Virus record (IMG/VR): IMGVR_UViG_3300046457_000108 | Span: 1-39,166 of that record | Origin: a virus | Strand: one strand, 5' to 3' | DNA length: 39,166 nucleotides | Shown: positions 1 to 5,385 of the stretch, in pieces | Position numbering within the stretch: the first letter of the stretch is position 1 | Layout: the number at the start of each line of letters is the position of its first letter | Notes under the pieces: generated by a model | Seen by the model: only the letters and a program-made list of their open reading frames with translations | Told to the model about the DNA's origin: nothing | Database searches by the model: none | Position numbers and translations under genes: made by a program

Positions 1-127
1 CGAGCGACGCCCACGAGCCCGTGCAGGGGCTGTGGTTCGCGTCGATCCCTTTGTGCAAGGACTGCCACCAAGGCGAGCACAACGGATGGCACGGACGCCG
101 CGCCATTTGGAATGTGCTCAAGCTGGA
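1..127. repeat. Terminal direct repeat, copy 1 (circle-closing overlap)
   Basis: These 127 bases are identical to 39040-39166. The next base after copy 1 is the C that continues the reading frame interrupted at the right end of the window, so joining the copies restores one 91-codon gene. A length of exactly 127 is a common maximum assembly k-mer, so I read it as an overlap of a circular or circularly permuted molecule, not a biological direct terminal repeat. Confidence 0.95.
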
Positions 128-179
128 CGAAATGCGGGTGCTGGCCGCGACCGTGCAGCGCCTGATGGCGGGACGATGA
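1..179 (+). CDS. HNH/Ref-like zinc-binding protein, C-terminal part (gene crosses the circle join)
   Basis: This is the 3' part of the gene that begins at 38943; frame 3 of the window reads into it and stops at TGA 177-179. Joined at the 127-bp overlap, the protein has 91 residues. It contains a CGVC pair (Cys25, Cys28), His37, and a C-terminal cluster CKDCHQGEHNGWHG (Cys51, Cys54, His55, His59, His63). This Cys/His arrangement resembles small phage HNH proteins related to the P1 Ref recombination nuclease. It lies between the Gp157 and NinB genes, so a role in phage recombination fits. Catalysis is inferred from the motif only; it could be a structural zinc protein. The stop overlaps the ninB start (ATGA at 176-179). 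Confidence 0.6.
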   Translation, partial: SDAHEPVQGLWFASIPLCKDCHQGEHNGWHGRRAIWNVLKLDEMRVLAATVQRLMAGR

Positions 180-583
180 AGCAAACATTCCACCTGCAGC
201 ACGACACCGCGCGCCGCCGCGCCATGGCCGCAGTCGTGGACGCGCCCGCCGGGCATGTCGTCACCGTGTCCGAGCCGAACCGCAACCTGTCGCAGAACGC
301 CGCGCAGTGGCCGATCCTGGCCGCGTTCAGCGCGCAACAGCTGTGGCCGGTCAACGGGCGCATGGTGCGCATGGAGCCGGCCGAATGGAAAGATGTGTTG
401 AGTGCCGCCTTCCGCGGCGAGCAGGCCCGCTTGGCAATGGGCCTGGCCGGCGGCGTCGTGATGCTGGGCCAGCGCACGCGGGAATTCAGCAAGCGGGAGT
501 TCAGCGATTGGCTGGAGTTTCTGTACGCCACTGCTGCCGCGCGCGGCGTGGAGTTGGACGACGCGGCGACGCTGGGCGGCTGA
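176..583 (+). CDS. ninB: NinB-type recombination protein
   Basis: 135 residues. The protein opens MKQTFHL, then has the NinB-typical segments SEPNRNLSQNAAQWP (about residues 36-50), PAEWKDVLSAAF, VVMLGQRTREFSK and a final YATAAARGVELDD. Lambda NinB (Orf) binds single-stranded DNA and SSB and helps load annealases, replacing RecFOR. Here it ends a recombination cluster of ERF, Gp157 and HNH/Ref-like genes. The start is the ATG overlapping the upstream TGA (ATGA), which implies translational coupling. A longer in-frame extension from position 32 only reads the upstream gene in another frame and was rejected. Confidence 0.8.
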   Translation: MKQTFHLQHDTARRRAMAAVVDAPAGHVVTVSEPNRNLSQNAAQWPILAAFSAQQLWPVNGRMVRMEPAEWKDVLSAAFRGEQARLAMGLAGGVVMLGQRTREFSKREFSDWLEFLYATAAARGVELDDAATLGG

Positions 584-601
584 GAACAACAGGGAGGACA
601 C

Positions 602-1348
602 ATGATTCATTACCACGGCACCCCGATTGGCGGCACACGGCAGGACGTGGCGCGCTTTCTCACCGGCCGGCATGCGCTGATCCCGTTCCCGCGTCAGGAC
701 GACACCGGCGCTGTGCTGGAGTTCTGCCAGTCCTTTTGCCTGGACAACGGAGCGTTCACGACCTGGAAGCAGGGAAAGCCGCTGGACGTGCCGGGCTTCA
801 CCGCCTGGGCCGAGAGCATGCACCGGCACCCGGCTATGGATTGGGCGCTGATCCCCGACAGCATCGAGGGCGACGAGGCCGACAACGACGCGCTGCTGCG
901 CGACTGGCCGGCGCATCTGCGCGCGGTCGGCGTGCCGGTGTGGCACTTGCACGAGAGCATCGGTCGGCTGCAGCGCCTGTGCCGCGAGTGGCGCACGGTT
1001 GCGCTCGGATCGTCCGGCCGCTGGGCCACGCCAGGCACGGCCGGCTGGTGGGGGCGCATGACCGAGGCCATGAACGCCATCTGCGATGAGCACGGCCGGC
1101 CCACGGCGCGACTGCACGGCCTGCGCATGCTCGACCCGCAGATATTCACGCGCTTGCCGCTGGCGTCCGCCGACAGCACCAACGCCGCCGTGAACTGCGG
1201 CAGCCTGGACCGCTTCGGCATCTACACCCCCCCGACCGCAGCTCAGCGCGCAGCAGTGATTGCCGAGCGCATTGAGCAGCACAACAGCGCCGCCACATGG
1301 CAGGTGCTTCCCGAGCAACAGGACATCTTCGGCTTGGAGGCCGCATGA
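602..1348 (+). CDS. DpdA/TGT-like protein, candidate 7-deazaguanine DNA transglycosylase
   Basis: 248 residues, preceded by a strong ribosome binding site (AGGGAGGACAC). The sequence reads like an alternating alpha/beta barrel with short conserved turns: HYHGTPI at residue 3, DNGAFTTW at 48-55, WALIPDSIEG at 81-90, VWHLHES at 113-119, VALGSSGRW at 133-141, LHGLRML at 171-177 and ASADST at 188-193. The D-(S/N)-GAF, P-V-W/F-H, GSSG and S-(V/A)-DST signatures recall the phage DpdA branch of the tRNA-guanine transglycosylase superfamily, which swaps guanine in DNA for a 7-deazaguanine base. The CxCxxC zinc site of true tRNA enzymes is absent, as expected for DpdA-like proteins. A VUT-family transporter gene 246 bp downstream supports this reading. 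The assignment is from motif memory, without a search; another TIM-barrel function is possible. Confidence 0.5.
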   Translation: MIHYHGTPIGGTRQDVARFLTGRHALIPFPRQDDTGAVLEFCQSFCLDNGAFTTWKQGKPLDVPGFTAWAESMHRHPAMDWALIPDSIEGDEADNDALLRDWPAHLRAVGVPVWHLHESIGRLQRLCREWRTVALGSSGRWATPGTAGWWGRMTEAMNAICDEHGRPTARLHGLRMLDPQIFTRLPLASADSTNAAVNCGSLDRFGIYTPPTAAQRAAVIAERIEQHNSAATWQVLPEQQDIFGLEAA

Positions 1349-1593
1349 GCAACCAGAACCATTACCGATTCACCTTCTACGCGCGCTGCCCCAGCGACGG
1401 CGCACGCATCGAATACGCCGTGTCCATCCTCATCAAGCTGACGCTGCCCGTCGAGGAACTGCGCGCGTTCTGCGCCCAGCAAGACGGCAAGTTCCAGGAG
1501 TCCATCGCCGACGCCATGCACGAGCAGTTCGGCGGCCGGCAAGTCATCACCGCCACGCACCAGGGCGTGCAAATCACCACCGAAAGAGGCTGA
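1345..1593 (+). CDS. Small conserved-looking protein of unknown function
   Basis: 82 residues, starting at an ATG that overlaps the DpdA-like stop (ATGA). It has no signal peptide or membrane segment. The N-terminal half looks beta-rich (YRFTFYARC, IEYAVSILIKLTL), followed by a helix and a final strand ending QGVQITTERG. I do not recognise the family. Its position between the DpdA-like and transporter genes, coupled to the former and one base from the latter, makes it a candidate third component of that cassette. Confidence 0.7.
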   Translation: MSNQNHYRFTFYARCPSDGARIEYAVSILIKLTLPVEELRAFCAQQDGKFQESIADAMHEQFGGRQVITATHQGVQITTERG

Positions 1594-1594
1594 C

Positions 1595-2077
1595 ATGCTC
1601 ATCATCGCCATCACTGCCTATGCCATCGCCATGACGCTGGCGAACCTGTCCATCGCCCACTTCGGGCCGGCAAGCATCCCCTTCAACGCATTCGCCCTGA
1701 TCGGCCTGGACCTGGCGCTGCGCGACTGGCTGCATGTCCGGCTCGCGCGCTGGCAGATGCTTGCGCTGATCGCGGCATCGGGCCTGCTGACCTGGGTGCT
1801 CAACCCCGCCGCCGGCCACATCGCCGCCGCCAGCGCTGCCGCGTTCATGGCTGCGGCCCTGGCCGACTGGCTGGCGTTCACGGCGTTGCCGGGCTCCTGG
1901 CTCGCGCGCTCCGCAGGCTCCAACGTGGCCGGCGCGGCGGTCGATTCGCTGGTGTTCCCGTTGCTGGCCTTCGGCGTGATCGCGTGGCCGGTGGTGCTGC
2001 CGATGTTCGGCGCCAAGGTCGCGGGCGGTCTGCTGTGGGCGCTGCTGCTGTCGCGCACAAGCAGAGCTGTCGCATAA
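1595..2077 (+). CDS. VUT/YhhQ-family membrane protein, candidate 7-deazaguanine (preQ0) transporter
   Basis: 160 residues, very hydrophobic, with about five or six membrane segments (roughly 1-20, 27-42, 52-68, 74-95, 108-130, 135-155). Conserved-looking cytoplasmic and intramembrane features are SIPFNAFALIGLDLALRD (28-45), NPAAGHIAAAS and GSNVAGAAVDSLVFPLLAFG, the pattern of short phage members of the VUT family. YhhQ, the E. coli VUT member, imports the queuosine precursors preQ0 and preQ1. In an operon with a DpdA-like gene but no queC/D/E/folE homologues, the likely job is to raise the cell's supply of 7-deazaguanine base. It begins one base after the upstream stop. Family assignment is fairly firm; the substrate is inferred. 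Confidence 0.7.
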   Translation: MLIIAITAYAIAMTLANLSIAHFGPASIPFNAFALIGLDLALRDWLHVRLARWQMLALIAASGLLTWVLNPAAGHIAAASAAAFMAAALADWLAFTALPGSWLARSAGSNVAGAAVDSLVFPLLAFGVIAWPVVLPMFGAKVAGGLLWALLLSRTSRAVA

Positions 2078-2095
2078 CGCGTTGCGCAACGCGTT
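2076..2095. promoter_or_regulatory. 20-bp perfect palindrome, candidate operator
   Basis: AACGCGTTGCGCAACGCGTT is its own reverse complement and covers the TAA stop of the transporter gene. It lies 21 bp before the ATG of a small basic protein with a ribbon-helix-helix look (2117-2314). Such proteins usually bind palindromes and often regulate themselves, so this may be their operator. There is no T-tract, so a terminator is unlikely. Confidence 0.5.
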
Positions 2096-2116
2096 GCAAT
2101 GCCGCATAATGTCGCC

Positions 2117-2314
2117 ATGGCAACCACCAAACACCTGACACCCGCAGAGCGCATGGCCGCCACGCGGGCGCGGCGCAAAGAGGCCGGCATTGCCGAGGTA
2201 CGCGGCATCCACGCGCACACCGCGGACCACGACACGGTGCGCACCGAAGCAAACAAGCACGCGGCCAAGCTGGCACGCAAGCGCGCCAAAAAGGCGCAGG
2301 GAGAGAACAAATGA
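2117..2314 (+). CDS. Small basic, ribbon-helix-helix-like DNA-binding protein
   Basis: 65 residues from ATG 2117; an ATG at 2099 would add six residues but lies close to the palindrome, so I prefer 2117. The N-terminus LTPAERMAATRARRKEAG is a helix common in small phage/plasmid regulators. It is followed by a short strand (EVRGIHAH) and two predicted helices rich in Lys/Arg. This order (strand, helix, helix) and the charge suggest an RHH-type DNA binder. The 20-bp palindrome immediately upstream would be its natural site. Function is otherwise unknown. Confidence 0.55.
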   Translation: MATTKHLTPAERMAATRARRKEAGIAEVRGIHAHTADHDTVRTEANKHAAKLARKRAKKAQGENK

Positions 2315-2445
2315 GCTTGGACGTGAAGCCCGGCGACAAGCTGGCAATTCGCGTCTCACGCGGCTGGGGCCGCGTGCAGCGATGGCAAGAGATGACGGTG
2401 GAGCGGCTGGCCGCGGAGCAGGCGCAGCAGCGCGGCAAGGACTGA
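2311..2445 (+). CDS. Small hypothetical protein (44 aa)
   Basis: The ATG at 2311 overlaps the preceding TGA (ATGA). The upstream gene's last codons contain GGGAGAG, a good ribosome binding site. The protein begins MSLDVKPGDKLAIRVSRGWG and ends in a charged, Gln-rich helix. The short beta-rich start resembles an SH3-like barrel strand pair, but I recognise no family. Confidence 0.5.
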   Translation: MSLDVKPGDKLAIRVSRGWGRVQRWQEMTVERLAAEQAQQRGKD

Positions 2446-2525
2446 CGCGGGCGCCACCCCGGCGACTTGTCGCCGAAATCGCTTATCAAAGATTAGCCCA
2501 CAAAACTTTGGGAGCAATCACAAAC

Positions 2526-2810
2526 ATGGATACCAAAGACACCGGGCGATTCAAGGCCCTCAAGGCTGATGAATTCGGCCTGCACTTTTCCCGTCAGGAC
2601 GAGCCCACCTGCCCGCACTGCGGCATTCCGCTCGACATTGAGGAGGCCGGCGCCTGGCACCTGTACGACCCGCACGAAGGCACGCATGACGTGACATGCC
2701 CGAACTGTGGCGAGGACTACGAAGTCAGCGTGTGCGTGTCCTACTCGTTCAGCACGAACGAACAGAGCGCCATGGACGACGAGGCCATCGCCCAGGCCAC
2801 GGGAGGCTGA
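2526..2810 (+). CDS. Small zinc-ribbon protein
   Basis: 94 residues with two CxxC pairs, CPHCG (about 29-33) and CPNCG (about 59-63), separated by about 27 residues, a standard zinc ribbon. An acidic tail ends in AIAQATGG. Zinc ribbons of this size in phage early operons are usually unassigned. The upstream 80 bases hold an operator-like sequence (2477-2498) resembling the immunity operator. The last codons (GCC ACG GGA GGC) double as the ribosome binding site of the next gene. Confidence 0.65.
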   Translation: MDTKDTGRFKALKADEFGLHFSRQDEPTCPHCGIPLDIEEAGAWHLYDPHEGTHDVTCPNCGEDYEVSVCVSYSFSTNEQSAMDDEAIAQATGG

Positions 2811-2811
2811 C

Positions 2812-3366
2812 ATGGACCGAGCACGAATCAAGGAAATCTTTCTGGCCCACGGCTTCAAGGAGAAGCTGCAAGAGCGAGGGTTGCTGACCTCAATGTGGGA
2901 CTTGAACCCCTACGTATACGAAGCGGCCGAGGCGCTGCTGAAAGAGGCCGCCGCCCCGGTCGATCAGCCGCACCCCGACGCCGCGCGCCTGGACTGGCTC
3001 ACGGACTACGCCATCGTGCAGATGCCCAAGCAGCCGCAGCAGGGACACACGCTGCGCGAGGCCATCGACGCCGCGATGAAGGCCAAGCTGTCAAAAACCA
3101 AGGAGTCAAGCATGGACATCTTCGACGACGAGCCCCTGGTGCCACTGACTAACACGCTGCCCACCACGCCGATCCGTGGGGCCAAGCGAGAGTTCATTGA
3201 GCACGCTTTGGCGATCGGCGGCATCAAGACATTTCGCATCCCGCGCACCGACGAACTGGCCGTTGCCAAGAGCGACATCGAGGAAGCGCGGGCCATCCTC
3301 AGCGACGTGCTGCACCTGCCGGACGACGATCCGGCGTTTGGCGCCCAGGCCACGGGAGGCGCGTGA
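2812..3366 (+). CDS. Hypothetical early protein (184 aa)
   Basis: The start ATG lies one base after the previous TGA, with GGGAGG inside the previous coding end as its ribosome binding site. The N-terminal half is helical (KEIFLAHGFKEKLQERG, YEAAEALLKEA) and carries a RLDWLTDYAIVQMP segment seen in many modular phage early proteins. The second half reads like a separate small domain beginning at MDIFDDEPLVP (codon 3112), so the gene may be a fusion, or an internal start may be used. It ends AQATGGA, sharing its last 18 coding bases with the upstream gene. Function unknown. Confidence 0.6.
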   Translation: MDRARIKEIFLAHGFKEKLQERGLLTSMWDLNPYVYEAAEALLKEAAAPVDQPHPDAARLDWLTDYAIVQMPKQPQQGHTLREAIDAAMKAKLSKTKESSMDIFDDEPLVPLTNTLPTTPIRGAKREFIEHALAIGGIKTFRIPRTDELAVAKSDIEEARAILSDVLHLPDDDPAFGAQATGGA

Positions 3367-3599
3367 TGGCAACCCGCACCGGGTCGGACCGACTCTATGG
3401 CGTGCGCTACGACAGCCTGGGCAGCCCGTGTCACCCGACTGCGATGGTGCGTGACGCGGACCTGGGTGCGCTGGACGCCCCCGAACTGATCGCCGCCGGC
3501 TCGCATGTCCACGCGGGCATGTTCGGCGTCTGTGTGCTGGCCGCGTTCCGCAGCGATGGCGACCGCTTCGCCGTGACGCTGCGAGAACTGGCGAACTGA
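3366..3599 (+). CDS. Hypothetical protein (77 aa)
   Basis: The ATG at 3366 overlaps the preceding stop (TGATG), with GGGAGG 12 bases upstream. The protein is a small mixed alpha/beta sequence with no motif I recognise. It has a central Ala/Gly-rich strand-like piece (HVHAGMFGVCVLAAF) and a final strand-helix (RFAVTLRELAN). Confidence 0.55.
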   Translation: MATRTGSDRLYGVRYDSLGSPCHPTAMVRDADLGALDAPELIAAGSHVHAGMFGVCVLAAFRSDGDRFAVTLRELAN

Positions 3600-3656
3600 A
3601 GAATCGACCGCCAAATAGCACCCTAAGCTAATCGCCGTTATACGAGGGAGAGATTG

Positions 3657-4094
3657 ATGACGAACGAAGAAGCCGCCGAATTCGGCGCGGAACGCAAGGC
3701 GTTTGAGGAATGGGCCGACAAGCTCTGGCCTGGCGCGATCCCGTCGCAGCTCATGTGGCGCGGGTGGAAGGCTCGCGCAGCCCTGGCCCAGCAGCCGGAT
3801 GGCGCGGCGCCGTCCCTGACGGACGCACTGAAGGTCTGCATGGGCGTGCTGGACCGGATGGGCAATTGCAAGCCCGAGGTCGCGTATGCCCAGGCAGCCC
3901 TGGCCGGCGCCCAGGCGGCGCAGCCCGCGGCAAAGCCGGTGGTGGAATCCAAGCCGGTGCCCGTCCCGTACGTGCTGCTGGAGCAGTGGTGCAAGACGAT
4001 GGGCGACGCGGGCAGCAATGCGAAACGCGGCTCTTCCCTGGAGCGTCGGTGCTTTGAGGCCGTGGCCGAGATTGATGCGCTGATGGCCGCCTGA
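3657..4094 (+). CDS. Modular phage early protein with FEEW...W..W.AR motif
   Basis: 145 residues; the start is preceded by GAGGGAGAG. The N-terminus (FEEWADKLWPGAIPSQLMWRGWKARAAL, about 14-41) is a helix-turn-helix-like module often seen at one end of mosaic phage early proteins of unknown function. An Ala/Pro-rich linker (AAQPAAKPV) follows, then a C-terminal helical domain (EQWCKTMGDAGSNAKRGSS...AEIDALMAA). The architecture suggests swapped modules. Activity unknown. Confidence 0.6.
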   Translation: MTNEEAAEFGAERKAFEEWADKLWPGAIPSQLMWRGWKARAALAQQPDGAAPSLTDALKVCMGVLDRMGNCKPEVAYAQAALAGAQAAQPAAKPVVESKPVPVPYVLLEQWCKTMGDAGSNAKRGSSLERRCFEAVAEIDALMAA

Positions 4095-4112
4095 CGGCCG
4101 GTCGGAGAGAGT

Positions 4113-4142
4113 TTGGCGAAAAAACAACGCTGTTGCAATAAC
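4113..4142 (+). promoter_or_regulatory. Possible internal early promoter
   Basis: TTGGCG (4113-4118), an 18-base spacer and AATAAC (4137-4142) make a moderate sigma70-like match in one of the few intergenic gaps of the + strand operon (4095-4184). The spacer contains a short inverted repeat CAACGCTGTTG, and ATAAC/GTTAT arms lie just downstream. Visual match only. Confidence 0.25.
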
Positions 4143-4184
4143 GGGCAGTTATCTCGATAGCACCCCCACGAATCTGGAGCACCT

Positions 4185-4631
4185 ATGACCCTCAAGACCA
4201 CGCCCTACCGCGCGCTGGCGTACATCAAGACCGACGACGAGCTGCGCCAGTACGTGCAGATGCACGTCGATGCAGCCATGGCCGGCGCGGCGCAACCCGA
4301 CCCCGGCCAGAAATGGAAATGCGGCGCCGAGTTTCTGCCATTCCATCCCCAGGCCTCGCACGTCCCGCCCGACTACCGCGACGGCTGGAACCACTGCTAC
4401 GACGCGGCCAAGAAGCAGGCGGCGCAGCCAGAGCCCAACGTCAAACACGCGCTGGGCGAGGCCGTGGCCGCGCTGTACTTCGACGACAGAAGCGACTACG
4501 AGACGGCGCTGTGGCAGATCGTGAGCGGCCTGGGAGGCGAGGAAGCGACCGACCTGTTGCGGCAGGACGCCCCAGCGGCATACCACCGCTACGCCGCAGA
4601 TCGCAACGCCAGCCCGGCCACTGGAGGCTGA
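4185..4631 (+). CDS. Hypothetical modular early protein (148 aa)
   Basis: The start is preceded by CTGGAGCACCT. The N-terminal 40 residues are helical. A cysteine/tryptophan-containing middle (WKCGAEFLPFHP...DGWNHCYDAAKKQAAQPEP) resembles the modular 'W..C..A' domains of other phage early proteins. The C-terminal domain (HALGEAVAALYFDDRSDYETALWQIVSGLGG) is helical. The end NASPATGG again encodes GGAGG just before the next start. Function unknown. Confidence 0.6.
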   Translation: MTLKTTPYRALAYIKTDDELRQYVQMHVDAAMAGAAQPDPGQKWKCGAEFLPFHPQASHVPPDYRDGWNHCYDAAKKQAAQPEPNVKHALGEAVAALYFDDRSDYETALWQIVSGLGGEEATDLLRQDAPAAYHRYAADRNASPATGG

Positions 4632-4633
4632 CC

Positions 4634-4993
4634 ATGGACAATCCAATCAAGGCAACGCCTGTGGAGCCCGGTAGCGAGCGGCATCTGACGCTGCTCATGG
4701 CGCCGTACCACCTCAACCTTGTGACCGGCCAGGACCGCCAGCACCTGCTGGCCTGGGGAAGCGACGTCTGGAACGCCGCGATTCGGTACGCAACCGGGTT
4801 CGCCAAGGAACTCGTGGCCAGCGCCCAGGCGGGGCAACCCACGGTGGCTTGGGCCATCGTCAACGCCAAGGGCGAACTCATAAACACCAGCGAAGTGCGG
4901 GAGCTTCTGGCAACGCCAGAAGAATGCGACCGTGTGTACCCGGCCAACGCGCCGCACCGGGTCAGGGAGCTGGTATTCAAGGACGCAGCGTGA
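4634..4993 (+). CDS. Hypothetical protein (119 aa)
   Basis: Begins two bases after the previous stop, with CTGGAGG as ribosome binding site. The sequence is mixed alpha/beta with a central helical part (HLLAWGSDVWNAAIRYATGFAKELVASAQ) and strands at QPTVAWAIVNAKGELIN. No motif recognised. It is translationally coupled to the next gene (GTGA overlap). Confidence 0.55.
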   Translation: MDNPIKATPVEPGSERHLTLLMAPYHLNLVTGQDRQHLLAWGSDVWNAAIRYATGFAKELVASAQAGQPTVAWAIVNAKGELINTSEVRELLATPEECDRVYPANAPHRVRELVFKDAA

Positions 4994-5262
4994 GCAAGGC
5001 CACCCAGCACGGCGCGCACTTCCTCTCGCGCACGGGCAGCTACAGCACGCATGGCCGCGCCAATGGCCGCGTGGATGTGCTGCCGCCCCACGCGCAGGAG
5101 CCCGAATGGTCCGGACTGAAGGACCAGCTCAAGGCGCTGCGCAAGCAGTTGGACAAGGCGAAGACCTTTGAGGAACGGCAGGCGATTCGGGCGCGCAAGC
5201 GCGAGTTGCGCCAGGAGTGCCGCAAGGTCGCGGCGGCGGTCACCTCGGGGGCGCAGCCATGA
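4990..5262 (+). CDS. Small basic coiled-coil protein (90 aa)
   Basis: The likely start is GTG 4990 overlapping the previous TGA. The protein has a flexible Gly/Ser/His-rich N-terminus, then a strongly predicted charged coiled coil (LKDQLKALRKQLDKAKTFEERQAIRARKRELRQECRK, printed here in pieces: LKDQLKALRKQLDKAKTFEE, then RQAIRARKRELRQECRK). Net positive charge suggests nucleic-acid or partner binding. It ends in ATGA, the start of the gene broken by the IS element. Confidence 0.55.
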   Translation: MSKATQHGAHFLSRTGSYSTHGRANGRVDVLPPHAQEPEWSGLKDQLKALRKQLDKAKTFEERQAIRARKRELRQECRKVAAAVTSGAQP

Positions 5263-5288
5263 GCCGCGTCATCAATAGCTCCGAGAAA

Positions 5289-5337
5289 CCCCGCCGTTCA
5301 GGGCGGGGAGGGATAGGAGTGCGGCCGACAGGCCGCA
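5289..5337 (+). repeat. Left-end hairpins of the IS element
   Basis: Hairpin 1 is CCCCGCC (5289-5295), loop GTTCAG, GGCGGGG (5302-5308). Hairpin 2 is TGCGGCC (5320-5326), loop GACA, GGCCGCA (5331-5337). Imperfect or perfect subterminal hairpins are what TnpA recognises in IS200/IS605 elements. They lie within 70 bases of the left boundary and before tnpB. Confidence 0.6.
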
Positions 5338-5385
5338 GTATTTCAGGTGTGGCATCAACGGTTCTTCTCGTGTAGGCTGTATGGA

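Noticed and set aside
1-127. True direct terminal repeats as in T7-like genomes
   Set aside because: The repeat lies inside a coding gene in the recombination operon, far from the terminase genes, and its length equals a common assembly k-mer.
3006-4127. 373-codon - strand open frame in the early + operon
   Set aside because: It spans three coupled + strand genes with good ribosome binding sites and has no start signal of its own.
5347-5385. Upstream GTG start for tnpB
   Set aside because: It would add 13 residues not typical of TnpB; the ATG at 5386 gives the usual MTVRVLRLRI-type N-terminus.
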